This document shows, piece by piece, positions 25,201-35,987 of a stretch of 64,000 nt of DNA. The stretch lies in contig NC_053409.1 of NCBI RefSeq assembly GCF_016859285.1, forward strand, positions 24,020,476 through 24,084,475, written 5' to 3'. The notes under the pieces are model-generated. The model ran no database searches. It was not told the DNA's origin and saw only the letters and a program-made list of their open reading frames with translations. The stretch is from Xiphias gladius. Its lineage: Eukaryota > Chordata > Actinopteri > Istiophoriformes > Xiphiidae. The first letter of the stretch is position 1. Every line of letters begins with the position of its first letter. The position numbers and the translations under genes are program-made.

Positions 25201-27704
25201 AGCTGATTAATTGGTCATCTGATAAGATAGACAGAAAGTTAATCAATCCAATTCTGATGTCTGATAGTTAATCATTAAAAGGGTACTACAGAAATTTAAT
25301 ATGAAACTCCCATGTTTCCAAGTTGGGGCCGATAAAGAGGAAAAGAACAGACAGAATTGAAGCAGGAGAGATTGCAGTCTTCTGAATTTTAGTCCCCAGT
25401 ATGAGTCGCAAACTGAAAACCTTGGATCCCACATTTCCCACAACGCAAAAGTGTCTTCCATTAGACCACACTCATCTCATAAGCATCCACATCTTCCAAA
25501 CTCGACACCCTGAATTTGTAACGCAGTCTTTTTATTTTTATTTTTATTTAAAGCCTTGAGTTGAAACCAAGATAGCCATGATGACATCTCTATGACATCA
25601 CATCGGGTCAAGTCTGAAGTACAAATATTTTTCTCGTAACAGCCATAATATGCAAAACGTTACTTCTTTTTTAGTACTGAAAGTTTTATTAATTGATCAT
25701 TCAATGGAAAGAAAAATCAACTGACAATAATGCTGATAAACAATCGATTCAAATAAACAATTAAATAATTTATCGAGCAAAAATGGCCAATATTTATTGA
25801 TTCCAGCTTCTCATAGGGGAGGATTTGCTATTTTTCCTTGTTTTTCTCCTTTTTATAATCACTGTAAATTGAATATATTTGAGTTTTAGATTGTTGATTG
25901 GAAAAAAACTAGACATATTAAGATGTCACCCTGGGATCTGAGAATTTGTAATGTGCATTTTTTTTTCTACTGTTAACATGCTGCTAACATTTTAAAGACT
26001 AGACAGTTGATCAATTGGATACACTTGAAACAATTAGTCGATTAATGGATTAGTCAACTGAAAGAAGAGAAACTGGCAACTATTTTGACTGTCGACCATT
26101 TCGGTCATTTTTCAGTTTTTGAAACTTTCCTCTGTCAAATGCGACAATAAACTGAATATCTTTTGGTTGTGGGGGACGGTTGCTTGGGCAAAACAAGACA
26201 TTCAATGGCACCAAATGGTGCTTCAGGAAACTGATGGGCATTTTTCCCGTTTTCTTAAACTTTATAAACTAAACATGTAACCCGACGAATGACGGACAGA
26301 TGAAACAGTAATGATTTGCTACTTTTCTCAGTTTCACAGCTTCGGAAACTGAACGTCTTTGGGTTTTGGACTTTTGGTTGGACGTCTGACACCCAACATC
26401 TGAAGACAGTGGAGTTTACTTTCACAATTGTCATTTTTTAAACAATTAAGCAATTAATCTAAAAAGTAATCAATAAATTAAACTTTTTAAACTGTTTAGC
26501 TCATTTATTTTTTATTTAGTAAAGCACTTTGAGCTGAATTTCATGTATAAAGGTTCTATAAAAAAATGTAACTGTACTTATTTTATCATTTTCTACAGTG
26601 AATGATTAACTGGTGCACCACAACAATAATAGATTAATCTGAAGGAAATCTACCATTTATAAATCATTAGTGTGCAAACCCTAATTTAACCACCTGTCCG
26701 GCCACCTTCTCCACCACACACTTGTGCTCTTACTGGTGACAGTCGAGAGCAGGCTGGTGGGAGGAACTGCAGGCAGCCAGGCCATTGGACATGCAAAACG
26801 TGTCTCTACAGCGGCAGGAGCAGTTAGCCTGGCCGTTTTAGCCTTTACACGCCGAGCCAAACGCTGCAGGACAGACTCGAGGCTGATGTTGGCCCAGAAC
26901 GAGCCTCCCCGTGTGCTGTATTTAACCCACATTAGCCCCGGTGCTGTGTCACAGGCGTTTCCGACGGGGGGAAAGGCGTCGTGAGCGCTAGTCGGTAGTA
27001 GCTAAGTTACAGGCTAAAGAAGTAGCAGTTGTCAGCAATCAACACGTGGTGCTCCGGAGCAATCCGAGCACAGAGGGGGATGGGGCAAATATGCCACCAT
27101 CAACACCTCTCGCCTGCGCTGACATTCGACTTTATACACTTCGTTCAACTCCAAATAAACCCAAATGAGGTATGACAAGCCCGTGTGGTGCAGGTTAAAG
27201 TCGATTTCCCTGCAGCGAAGCTGTCAAAATGCTGCAACAACGTGCTCAGCTGGCGGAGCTGCGTGCTGGGCTGTAACCATATTGTAAAGTTTAGTCACCA
27301 CGATCTGCTGTCGTGTCGTGAGGGAATTTCAAACCCATCTCACCTTTCTCGTGGGAGCTGATATTGTTGATCGGCACTCTGCCCGTGGTCCTCTTAGTCC
27401 ACGCGTTGACTTTCGGTGGAGGAGCTTCAACAACTTTCCTCTTCACCGCCTCAACAGCCGAGTCAGCGTTGCTGCTTTGGTCGTTTTCTTTATCGTTCTC
27501 GTTGCAATTCTTGTGCATGTCCGTCGGGCTCTTGGCTGCATCGGAGCCGTGGCCATCTTGCAGCGGGTTTTCCGAGCCTTTCTGACCCTGTTCTTGTTGT
27601 TCTTTCTGCCCCCCGGACTTGTTTTGGTTCTTCTCCTCCGCTCCGCCGGAGCTGGCCGCTGTCAAACCGGAGTCGACCTGACTACACTCAACCTCTGTGG
27701 ACAT
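233..27704 (-). CDS. larp1b: La-related protein 1B (3' part beyond left edge)
   Basis: RNA-binding La-related protein of the LARP1 family; relatives bind mRNA 5' ends and poly(A) and control translation and mRNA stability in the cytoplasm. Exons in transcription order: 27344-27704, 24388-24449, 21596-21652, 19948-20173, 17374-17547, 15671-15796, 15084-15252, 11802-11946, 11341-11518, 9690-9877, 6509-6868, 893-1004, 233-402. They give 776 codons. Seen in the protein: [13 protein letters not shown] (about 93-105), [11 protein letters not shown], an RGG-type [12 protein letters not shown] tract (about 317-335), a La motif (about 378-460, [38 protein letters not shown]), a PAM2-like segment [16 protein letters not shown] (477-492), [27 protein letters not shown], and SLPTTVPE followed by three RTP repeats. 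LARP1B is preferred over LARP1 because of [28 protein letters not shown] and [11 protein letters not shown]. The DM15 repeats should lie left of base 1. All junctions keep frame except exon 6 to 7, which needs a GC donor. Confidence 0.93.
1270..1520 (+). repeat. ATTAATCGATTA-type dispersed repeat, diverged copy
   Basis: CGTCAATTAATCGAATTAAT, then CTGCGACTATTTTGATAAA, then GGTCGGACAAACCAAGACAT. The same ordered blocks occur in at least seven other places in the window. It is probably a non-autonomous DNA element; the class is inferred. Confidence 0.6.
3826..3858. repeat. (TAA)n microsatellite
   Basis: About ten AAT/TAA units with a single interruption at the end. Confidence 0.95.
6869..9689 (-). 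other. larp1b: larp1b intron 10
   Basis: Includes a purine-rich, G/A-skewed stretch on the plus strand at about 8220-8490 that leaves a long open frame (111 codons) of low complexity. No domain was recognised in it, so it is not called a gene. Confidence 0.5.
10099..10171. repeat. (TA)n followed by poly(T)
   Basis: About 24 TA units run directly into a T run of about 26 bases. The tract is a likely cruciform and slippage site, and its length in an assembly is often unreliable. Confidence 0.95.
10184..10280. repeat. Perfect 23 bp inverted repeat around a 51 bp spacer
   Basis: The arm TGGTATGAATTAGTAATAAG plus TGT (10184-10206) is exactly complementary to 10258-10280. The spacer repeats CACTAGATCACACTAAATCA-type units. 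It could be the two ends of a short inverted-repeat element. Confidence 0.9.
10708..10768. repeat. Perfect 27 bp hairpin with a 7 base loop
   Basis: Arm 10708-10734 and arm 10742-10768 are exact reverse complements; the loop is TACTCTG. The stem is GC-mixed (GATCTCCCTACCCTGTCTGC) and not simple sequence. A pre-microRNA is unlikely because of the perfect stem and tiny loop. Confidence 0.95.
11011..11069. repeat. (TG)n microsatellite
   Basis: About 29 uninterrupted TG units in larp1b intron 9. Confidence 0.95.
12515..12600 (-). repeat. tRNA-derived SINE fragment (diverged)
   Basis: Contains GTCAGGAACTGAACCGGCGA, which on the minus strand resembles the B-box segment GGTTCRAnTCC seen more clearly in the copies at 16735-16830 and 20985-21110. 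Confidence 0.45.
13123..13190. repeat. (CA)n microsatellite
   Basis: Long CA array preceded by an ACGCGCACG-type stretch, in larp1b intron 7. Confidence 0.95.
14160..14490 (+). repeat. ATTAATCGATTA-type dispersed repeat, fairly complete
   Basis: Ordered blocks are CTGCAACTAATGATGATTTT, AGCTTCCCAGAGCCAAAGAT, then AATAGTTGCCAATTAATTTT and ending near TTTCAGCCCC. Block order is the same as at 16235-16605, 43310-43620 and 59800-60170. Confidence 0.7.
15344..15385. repeat. Perfect 17 bp hairpin in larp1b intron 6
   Basis: CAAAATACATTTGATTA (15344-15360) is the exact reverse complement of 15369-15385, with the loop TGCCGACG. It lies in the intron whose donor is ambiguous. Confidence 0.95.
15666..15796 (-). 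other. larp1b: larp1b exon 6 with ambiguous donor (GC-AG or missed microexon)
   Basis: This exon encodes [19 protein letters not shown] and the RGG tract. The only GT donor (ends at 15666) leaves phase 0, but exon 7 must be entered in phase 1 to read [14 protein letters not shown] donor five bases upstream (exon end 15671, GAG then gcacgg) restores the frame. The alternative is an unseen microexon between 15253 and 15665. Mammalian LARP1B has a few extra residues here (an NFDY-like stretch), which keeps the microexon possible. Confidence 0.6.
16235..16605 (+). repeat. ATTAATCGATTA-type dispersed repeat, near full length
   Basis: Starts AGGGCTGAAACTAACGATTA, passes through ACGTCTTGTTTTCTTCAACC and AAGAAGCTGAAACCATCCAA, and ends with ATCAATCAATCGATTATCAA and GATGCCGATTAATTTTTCTG. 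The ends are partly inverted, which suggests a DNA element. Confidence 0.75.
16735..16830 (-). repeat. tRNA-derived SINE head/B-box fragment
   Basis: On the minus strand it reads GGTGGGTTAGGGTTTAAGAT, then CCCCAATGTCCTCGGTTCGA and GTCCGGCCGCGGACC. GGTTCGAGTCC is a perfect polymerase III B box. The A-box region and acceptor pairing are poor, so this is a SINE, not a functional tRNA gene. Confidence 0.7.
18225..18530 (-). repeat. MITE-like repeat, minus-strand copy
   Basis: On the minus strand it contains AGGCAGACTTTGTTACCTTT, GCCAGGCTAGCTCTT, TGGGTGTAGCTTCACACTTA and GAGTGGTATCTAGCTCTCAG. These are the blocks of the plus-strand copy that follows. Confidence 0.8.
18600..18820 (+). repeat. MITE-like repeat, plus-strand copy
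   Basis: AGGCAGATTTTGTAACCTTT, AACAAGGCTAGCTGCTTCCC, TGGCTGTAGCTTCATATACA, GAGAGTGGTATCAAACTTTT and CATAATGTCGAACTATGCCT. The end block is characteristic of a very abundant percomorph repeat. Confidence 0.8.
19167..19222. repeat. (GT)n microsatellite
   Basis: About 28 uninterrupted GT units in larp1b intron 4. Confidence 0.95.
20985..21110 (-). repeat. tRNA-derived SINE copy
   Basis: On the minus strand: GGTGACCTAGAGGTTAAGGA, ACTGCAACATCCCTGGTTCA, then AGGGACCTTTGCTGCATGTC and a CTCTCT-rich part. Structure and order match the SINE type at 16735-16830. It lies in larp1b intron 3. Confidence 0.65.
22940..23230 (+). repeat. ATTAATCGATTA-type repeat cluster
   Basis: Two adjacent fragments: AGCAACAATTAGTCAACTGC at about 22948, and GCTGCAGCGATTAGTCAATT with ATCGATTAGTTGATTAACAG at about 23026, ending near TGTTAGTTGCTGCCC. 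It lies in larp1b intron 2. Confidence 0.7.
24450..27343 (-). other. larp1b: larp1b intron 1
   Basis: Contains GTGTGT tracts near 24635 and 24730, and ATCGATTA-type fragments at about 25190-25260, 25680-25810 and 26015-26460. The last includes TTGGTTGTGGGGGACGGTTG and AAAACAAGACATTCAATGG. The 26700-27340 part is CpG-richer and probably belongs to the promoter-proximal zone. No coding exon was found. Confidence 0.55.
26015..26460 (+). repeat. ATTAATCGATTA-type dispersed repeat copy
   Basis: TTAGTCGATTAATGGATTAG, GGCAACTATTTTGACTGTCG, CAATAAACTGAATATCTTTT and AAACAAGACATTC are the usual ordered blocks, in part duplicated. Confidence 0.65.
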
Positions 27705-28240
27705 CCTGCTAGTTTCCTAACAGCGCACAGTGTTAAATCCAGTGTGAATTGTTGGTCCTTGCTCTCTTATCCCAGAGAAAAAGTCGTGAAAAGCTCAAGA
27801 GGCTGACCACATCCACAACTTGAGGTAAACAACTTTTGGGCTGGACCTCGCTAGCCAGCTAGCCAAGTAGCTCCCGTAGCTAACTGTTAGCTAGCTAGCG
27901 ACCATGCAGAAGTCAGCGAGCCCGAGCTAAATGTTGTTATTTACCGCCCTTATCGACTGTTTCATACCAACAAGTGGTTTCCTCTCAGTCCGCAGTCTGT
28001 CACCTCGTATACGACGCGATCGGAACGGGTTCACCTGCGAGTTTCTATAACTTTTTCTTTTTTTTTTTTACAAACTACTACAGCGACCTCCTCTCGCTCT
28101 CCGGTTTCAACTCCACGCTACCAGCTAAGGGCTCGTGCAGCCTTGCTGCTTCGCTGCCTGTAAACAGTGGCTCTGCCGCCCCCAGCGGCCGCGCCGGGGT
28201 ACTGCAGCACTCATCTCTTCAACCCACCTCACTTCGGGTG
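27705..28240 (-). promoter_or_regulatory. larp1b: CpG-rich larp1b 5' UTR and promoter region
   Basis: The bases just upstream of the larp1b start codon are richer in G+C and CpG than the flanking introns, and include stacked gctagc motifs near 27850-27900 and a GC-rich block near 28160-28200. No TATA box is evident. The limits are approximate because the transcription start cannot be read from sequence alone. Confidence 0.5.
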
Positions 28241-28525
28241 TGATTTGGAATAAATAGGTAGAGTAAAGCTGCAGCATTTTGAGGAAGAAAACCCAACAGA
28301 CCAAACGTGACGGGGGGAGACCATGACTACAGCTAATAATTATTTCCAGCGAGTCATAATCAGCCTTACTGGTGTTTAGGTGAGGTATGAGTTACCTTAT
28401 GTCCAGTGTATGTAGGTACAAACACATGTCTTAGTACAGTATATACCGACGGCATAGATTTACATTTGACAGTAAGGATTGATATAAACATGTATTGCAA
28501 AATTTGTATATTAAACTGTCTTGTA
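28241..28525. other. Intergenic, no gene seen
   Basis: A+T-rich sequence between the larp1b promoter and the Tc1-like relic. No conserved protein, RNA gene or clear repeat was recognised. Confidence 0.5.
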
Positions 28526-28925
28526 CACTCAATTACCAGTTTAATAGGTACCAATAGCTAAAACTAATTCAGTGAAATACAACGGTCCTGCAATAAATCC
28601 TGCCTTCATGAGGGTTACACCGCTCGGTTCCGGTTGAAACTGTTTTTAAAGTGGTGTGTGATCATTTCGGAGGCGCCAGTTTTTTGCTGCTGCTGAACTG
28701 TGTTGTGTTATACAGACAGGTGTCTCGGTGTCTTGTGTCTCTTCCGTGTGATCCCAGACTGACTCCATGAGGTTGAGATCAGGGCTCTGTGGCGGCCGGA
28801 CCACCTGTTACAGGACCCCTTGTTCTTCTGCTCTCTGAAGACAGCTCTTTACGACTCCGGCTGGATGCTTGGGCTCGTTGTCATGCAGCAGAATGAATCT
28901 GGCACCACCACATGCTTCCCTGACC
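28526..28925 (-). mobile_element. Tc1-like DNA transposon relic (transposase C-terminus plus end)
   Basis: On the minus strand, 28740-28920 reads as the C-terminal catalytic part of a Tc1/mariner-type transposase: LLHDNEPKH, then PPQSPDLNLMESVWD, with the second D and the E separated by 38 positions, one of them an in-frame stop. The segment continues into an end reading CACTCAATTACCAG at 28526, preceded by TA. The 28526-28740 portion matches the arms of the fold-back element at 53495-53939. The upstream part of the transposase is missing, so this is a dead fragment. Confidence 0.8.
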
Positions 28926-30159
28926 GTGTATGAATCTACATATCTAAAGTGCCTTAATCTTTTGCAAAGCAATGTGTGTGTAATATACGAACAATTTACA
29001 CAGTGTGTATACATATGGTAACCATATACACAGACGGTACTTGAAAGATTATCAACAGTTGAATCTGAAATATAACAGAAGTGATGGATAATGTAAAAAA
29101 TAAAAGTCCTGGTTAGGAGACTGTCTTGTTGTGAGGAAAAATAAAGCTTCACCGTCAGAGACGTCCCTGCAGCATTCTGTGACACAGCAGAGCTGAAGAA
29201 CTCTAAACACAGATTAAATAAATACACTACATTTGTACCTTTTGGGGGGTATTTCAAAATCCAACACACCGAGGGGCCGGTATACAAAGAACACAACTGC
29301 AGTTAATAATTATCTTCTTTATAACTAAGAAATTTAAACTCAACAATGAGTGAAATGCCAGTATGATGACAAATGTGCCAGAGAAAGGTACCAGAGCTCA
29401 ACTTAAACTTTGGATATAATTATATTGAAACGAGGGAAACAGCATGTGTAATATATAATAATCTTTTTTTTTTTTGGGACCCAATGTTACAACGTGCTTC
29501 ACAGAGTGCAGCAAATTAAAATCAAGAATTTATGAAGTCATCCGATTGTATGACGAACAGATAAAAACAATTTCAGTGAAGTGAGATAAAAGCAACACAA
29601 ATTAAGAAATAGAAAGTAAAAATCAGGAAATGCTTTCCGATAAAAGTATGTTTTAAGAGGAGAGATAAAAGATATCCATCTATGAAAGAAAATATAGGGA
29701 AATATAACTGCAATAAAATGTATAAACACAAGGTTTTATTTAATTTATATATTTTTAATTTAAAATTAGCTTAATGTATGATATATTTATTATAATTTTG
29801 TTGCAAGACAGAAAGAACCAACCTTATATTCACCAATAAATTAAAAAAATATATAAATGAATTCAAAATTCTGTAGGAAATGTATAAAGTGATAAGTGCT
29901 TTGTTATTTTAACCGTCCTTACTCATCATTGTGTTTTACTTGCCGATGACAGCGTCAGCCGAGTTATGATAGTGGATTATCTGTCAGTAATGCGTAATAG
30001 TAATAGTAATAGTTAATGTAGCTCCTTTAACAGTTGCATTTCAGTTTGAGTTACCCGGAGTTTATCCACATCATTTGCAAACCACAGAATCTTCAGATCA
30101 CAAGTTTGTCCCTGCGCTGTTGTCACGAGGACGGATCCGCGGCTGAGTGCCGCATATGC

Positions 30160-30195
<36 letters not shown>

Positions 30196-30691
30196 TTTGC
30201 AGGACATAAAGGCACAAACTCAGAGCTCAACATTTGTCTTTTGTTTCGAGAGCGCTTTCAGATTTGGTTTAAGAGCAGCGGCCGGGTAACGAGAAGATTC
30301 GGTTACTCCGTGAACACTGAAATTTATAAATGAAATAAGTTTGGAGGATAAAATTCAAGTTGTTGGTTTGACAGCAGGGAAGATGTGTATGGCCTGACAC
30401 ATCCATCTCGCTCCGGAGTCGTGGATTGAAACCACTTTGTGAAAATCGTCAGCAAATGTCAGAACATGAGGATTTTTGTAAATACATCTAATCACGGAAT
30501 ATGCTGATTTTAAAAAAAATCCGTCGCCCACTGATTTGTGGTGAGAGTTGTAAATACTACCTAATTTTCGTCTTCTAATGTCTTATTTCCACAATTTGCA
30601 CCCAATATACAGTTTACCATTAGACTTCCCCGAGTGTCTATGCCTTAGGATTGGCGGCTCTAGTGGGAATCGAGCGCTCAAGCCAGGCGAA
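28926..30691. other. Intergenic, A+T-rich, plb1-like 3' flank
   Basis: About 1.8 kb downstream of the plb1-like stop codon, holding A/T-rich runs and a (CAA)n array. TTTATT at about 29744 (AATAAA on the minus strand) could serve as a distant poly(A) signal for the plb1-like gene, but no strong closer signal was found. No gene is supported. Confidence 0.4.
30161..30195. repeat. (CAA)n microsatellite
   Basis: About 11 to 12 uninterrupted CAA units, in the 3' flank of the plb1-like gene. Confidence 0.95.
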
Positions 30692-31530
30692 TTACAGAAA
30701 ATCAACCAGGACAAAGAGGGAAAGCAGAGACGCCAGCGTCGCGGAGAGATGCTTCAGTGCCGGTGCAGACGATAGAACTCGGGGCTTGGTGTAGATGTAG
30801 GGATGCTCCTGCAGAAAAGCGAGGGGAAAAAAATGCGCTCAAAACAGCTCGTGTCACCGACAGACGTCACATTAGAAAAAAATCTTCAGGGTGTCAGTCG
30901 TGTCGTACCTTTGGCGGGCAGATGAGTTCTACCGGCTCTGAGAGCGTCTTTATCCTCTGTTTCTCTCCTTCAGGCTGGAACTAAGGAGAGATCTTGATTA
31001 ACTTGGCCGGTCAGTATCATAACAACTGATTTTGAGGGACTGTGTTGAGAAAAGAACAGCATTTCTGAGCGTTTTCTGTCATGTGTTCTGTTTGCGGAGT
31101 CCCAAAATTACCAGGACTATCACACTGATATTACAGGATTGTCCCTCATACCTTCGTCTTCCATCCCACAGCTACAGATGAATTACACAGAAAAGGTAAT
31201 GTATTTAAAACCTGATTCATTCACATTTTTTGGACACGAGTATATAATATATTAGTCTTTGCAGCCAGCTGTGGCCCCAAACTTATCCAAACCAAACCTC
31301 TACCTAACTCCAACTATCTTTGACAGTCACCTGAACATAATCATTGCAACTCAAGAACCTAAAACTTCACCATGTTGTTCCACAGCCCCTTTGCCAGCTC
31401 CTCATGTCCCTTGACAGTGAAGTGGAAACAATCTGCCGTGAAGAAGCTCGGATCAACTGTCCCATCCTGAAGTTAAGACAGAGGATGTTACCAAAGAAAT
31501 GAGTAGTAAATAAGGGAATTAATAAAGAAT

Positions 31531-31561
<31 letters not shown>

Positions 31562-34500
31562 ACTTACAGGAAATCTTGCTGGTCCAGCGTTCTCTAAGTA
31601 AGGTTGCAGAACGACAGCAAAGTCCTTTTTGAAGAACCGCTGGCTGTGCAGAAGCTTCTCTAATCTTCTCTACAAACATTAAATAAAATGTGAAAAAAGA
31701 GGCAACGAGTCAAAACGATCACTGCGTCAAATGCTGGGTTATGCGTCTCGTGGCTTAACAACAACAATGGATAACGTTCGGATTTCTGGCTCTAGCTCAG
31801 GACTTTCCTTCCACTTGTGCCTTCTTCAGTAAAATGATTCCCATTACAGCCCTGTAATGAAGCACACACACCGACCATCACCTCAACTACAACAGTACCG
31901 AAAATGCGAATACGCCGATGACAAACCACGCTCGCTCTTCTGGCTGGAGCTGCAACGAGGTTTGTGTTAAATATCGAAACGACGTGCCATGTTTTCAGCC
32001 CCCTGAAGGGGAAAGGGTTTCTGCTTTTCTCTGTTTTATATCACAGTAAACTGAATATCTTTGAGTTTTTGGACTGACGGTGGGACAAACCCGAGACACA
32101 AGGAGACGTCACCTTGCGCTCTGACAACCTGGGATGGACATTCCTCACTATTTTCTGACGTTCCACGGACTAACTGTTTAATCGATAAAGGTGAGCTGAA
32201 AAAGCTTGTGCCGTCGCAACATCTTAGCACACGGATGGCGTTTTGAGAATTAGCCATGTCAGGGCTGGCTGCTCCGATCCCGGGCCAAAACATAAACATC
32301 AAACACACACCCATATCTATCATTTAAGCTTGACCACCAGCTCCACTGAACCGACACAAACCTGGAACTCGTGGTTAAGCTCAACCAGCTCCTTCAGTTC
32401 AGGGGAGTCTTCTTCAGGTTGAACCAGACAGGAGCAGAATCTCCTGCAAGCAGATCATCGGATTATCACACGACTGGATTATCGCTCCATCGGGTTAACA
32501 CATAACCACTAGATTTGGACCCTGATGTAGGGGAAGGTGAAATGTGGATCCCCTGTTTTGGTCACCACGGCCCTTACGATATACCACAGTATGTATTTGA
32601 TGGAAGACAACAGGAGTTAGTTTATTTTCATATTATGATTTTTTTAAAAGTCCCTCTTTAAAGGGTTAATATGATGTCCTGACAGTTTAGGTTTAATATG
32701 ACCAAATCGAGATGAAGAAATACGTGTTTAACTGAATGATTCATCTTATTTATAGGAAAATTCAGTATTCTCAAGTAAAATAATAGTTTGGTACAAGTCT
32801 GAACCTAACTTTTCACATTTTATTGACGACGTTTCGATCACCTCTTTGTCTAATTCAGATTTAATAGCTCGATTTCTATGATGTATATATTAATAAAATG
32901 TATTAACCTCCTGAAAATGCAAATCGAGTTCGGGATTTCTAATCTCACAATGGTGAGAAAAAAAAAAATGAAGCCTATTCTGCCAAGTGCAAGTCGATGA
33001 AACAAAGACGTCTTATCTAGAAACAATCTAAGGAAGCCTAGAAATGTGCACCTCATCTTGAATATCATTTAGTGGTAGAGCTAGATCATGATGTTTAATT
33101 AAAGATTAACAGGTCAAACCAAAACAGAAGAGGGAAATGGGTTTTTTTTTTCAATAACTTTTGAAGCTGACAGCCCAGAGTCGGTTTCTGAACTTCTCTG
33201 AGAGGCTTCATGGGAAGAATCTGCACCACGTTCACGATGGTCCTGGGGATCTGAAACCAGAAGACCACAGTCATCAACCAGGATCACGTCTGAAGACTGA
33301 AGAGTTTCCCCGTTACACGTCTGCAAGATCCACCACCACACCTCGTAGTGTCGGCACGACGGACGCACACAAAGACGCGGTTGACACAAGGCCGCGCGGT
33401 CCGTTCACAACTGAGGCAGCACAGTTCACAGCCAGCAGTAAACCGTACCACAGACCCTCGTGTGTGTGTTTTATCCGCGAAACTGGCCGAATCCATAGTT
33501 TGATTAAAAAAAGAGCGAAACCCTCCTTTTATTTTTATGTCTCAAGCCACTTTTAGCGCCGAGGCTGTCGGTCCAGACTGAAATATCTTGACAAACACCG
33601 GACATACCGTCATGACATTTGGTACCGACATTAGCGATCCCCGAGGGGTGAATCCTAATCGTGCCGTCGACCTCCTGGCTTTTTGATTTGGTGCCACCAA
33701 TAGATCACAAGAAAGCAAACAAACGAAACAAAACCAAAAAAAGAAAAACAAAAAACAACCCGCGTATCATCAGCCTTGTGGTTGAAATTCCCAGTGGAGG
33801 ACGCCGGGAGTTTCTGACAGCTGCCATATCTCCCCCGCGTGCTGAACCGTTGGCGAAAAAAATGGCTGCAAGGCCTCCAAGGCCGGGAGTTACGTCCAAA
33901 TGAGATCCGACATTAGCGCCAATGCCACTGGTACAGCTGATCCAAAAGAGAGATAAGAAAAGAAAAAGGCTTGAGACAGTTGGCTGCCATCTGGGGTCGT
34001 TTGTTGACGGTTCGCTCCGCGTGAATCACACTGCCCTGGTAGCTCACGCCGGCGATTTAAATGCCGGGACCGCGAAGGCTGGCAGCCATCTTGGAATAGC
34101 GCGGGAAAGAGTGGGAGAGCCGGAGTGGCCGCTGATGGTGCAACGTACGTTAACCGAGCGGTTCACAACGCGCCCTGAAACCCCGGAGTGTCCTGATCAG
34201 CCACGGTACAGAGAGCAGGCCGTCTTCAGGCTGACGCCTCCTCTCTCTCATCCGTCCGACAGTTTCCTTCTCGGCTGCGCAAGGTCTCGGTCACAGCAGC
34301 TCCGCAAACTCCCGAGACCGTAATCGGCTCTTTTCGGCGGAGTCGACCGGCTGAGGGGGAACTCGCGCGGGGCTTTCACGGGGAGTTCGGGTCGGAATTT
34401 TTTTTTTTTTTTTTTGCAGCGTTTTGCAACCGGCCGCGAAAGCCGCCTCGACAAGCGCTTCCCCTTGAGATGGTCCCCCACGTGCATTGAGCCGTTTTCA

Positions 34501-35950
34501 CGCGGGCGTATTTTGTGCTCTGCCCGATAAACACGCGTGGCGCGGTCTGCAGTCGGTCGCCAGGCGGGCGCGGACCGCGCCGACGAGCACGCCAGTCCGC
34601 GTGTCACCGCACGCCCGGCGCCACCTGCTCCGACAGGAAATGAATCCGGCGCCGCCGGACCCCGGGACAGAGCGGGGCACTAGCGAGGTATCCGGCCTCA
34701 CAGGGGGGCCTCTGGCCGGCCCGAGACGTGTCATCTCGTCCCTTACCTCGTTCCCAGCGATTTAAAAAAGCTCACCTCGTTCATCATCACGGTCAGAGCC
34801 TCCGTCATGTGGTGGATGAAGCTGTCGGCGGAGAACAAGGCCTGTGGAGGAGAGTTTGAGCAGGAGAGGATCAGATGCAGCCACTTCTGCGAAGTGTTTT
34901 AATCCTCTCATTATTTGCATTTTTTCATTTTTGAAGCATCTAAATGTTCGGTATTTATTTCTTTGTTCATTCATAGGCCTAAAATATCCCACATTCTCTC
35001 CCCTGCCACTGAATAGTGAGAGAACAGCCTGTGAAAGAGGAGTTTTTGAAGTCACGACAATAATAATAATAATCCGGTCATTTTCCACCCTGACAAGAAT
35101 GAAACTGTCGCGAGAGAACCCACGGTTCTCAACGCTTTTAGCGCGACACGTTCATCAGACCGAGAGATCAGTGTAGCACCAGGCCGGAACCCTGGGGGTT
35201 TCCTCGGCCCAGTCCGGTTCGAAGTTTCACCTCTGACCCCACCCGGCAACGGCCGACGGGTGTGTTCGGTCGTGGGCGCTTTGTCCCACGCCTGGCCGCA
35301 CCCAGCAGCGACGGCACGGCGGACTGACACGCCCCCCCCACCCCCCACCCCCGGGGGGAATACAACGCTGCATCAGTGAAGCACAGTGGGAACTGCAAAC
35401 ACTGGAGGTCGACAAAAAAAAAACAAGATTTCTGTGCGGTGTGTAGTTTACCTAAACTCTGGATCCGGTTCTGCCGGTTTAAACCAATTCAGACAAATCC
35501 ACGTGTCTCGTCTTGAAAACGAAACAATTCATCTGGACCGGACTGCGGAATGCAGATTTAAAAAGAAAAGAAAAGAGAAGAAAAGAAAAGAGAAGAAAAG
35601 AAAAGAGAAGACAAGAAAAGAAAAGAAGGGAGGGCGTACATTGTTTTTGCAGTAGTCGCAGATGTCGTTCATGCCGATCAGGATCGTCACCACCTTCCAG
35701 TCCTCTCGGAAGTTCAGACCCTGAGGGAGAGACTCCGGGTCATTTCGGCGGAACTGCGGCCGGTACGCAAAGAGGACAACCGAGATCATTCATCGTCCGG
35801 TTATAAAAGAAGGAAAAAGGCTGAACCCGGAGACTTACTGGATACGACTTGAACGTGTCTATCATGTGTCTTATCTGATCTGAGACGTTCCTGTAGGAGA
35901 ACACGCACGCACGCACGCACACGCGCACATGCACACACACACGCGCACAT

Positions 35951-35987
<37 letters not shown>

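Noticed and set aside
233..27704. Assignment as larp1 rather than larp1b
   Set aside because: Diagnostic segments ([41 protein letters not shown]) fit LARP1B better. The off-window DM15 part would be needed to be certain.
28808..29296. Minus-strand open frame of 162 codons
   Set aside because: Only the last part (LLHDNEPKH onward) is meaningful, and it is the Tc1-type transposase relic. The rest has no similarity to transposases and the frame has a stop inside the catalytic region.
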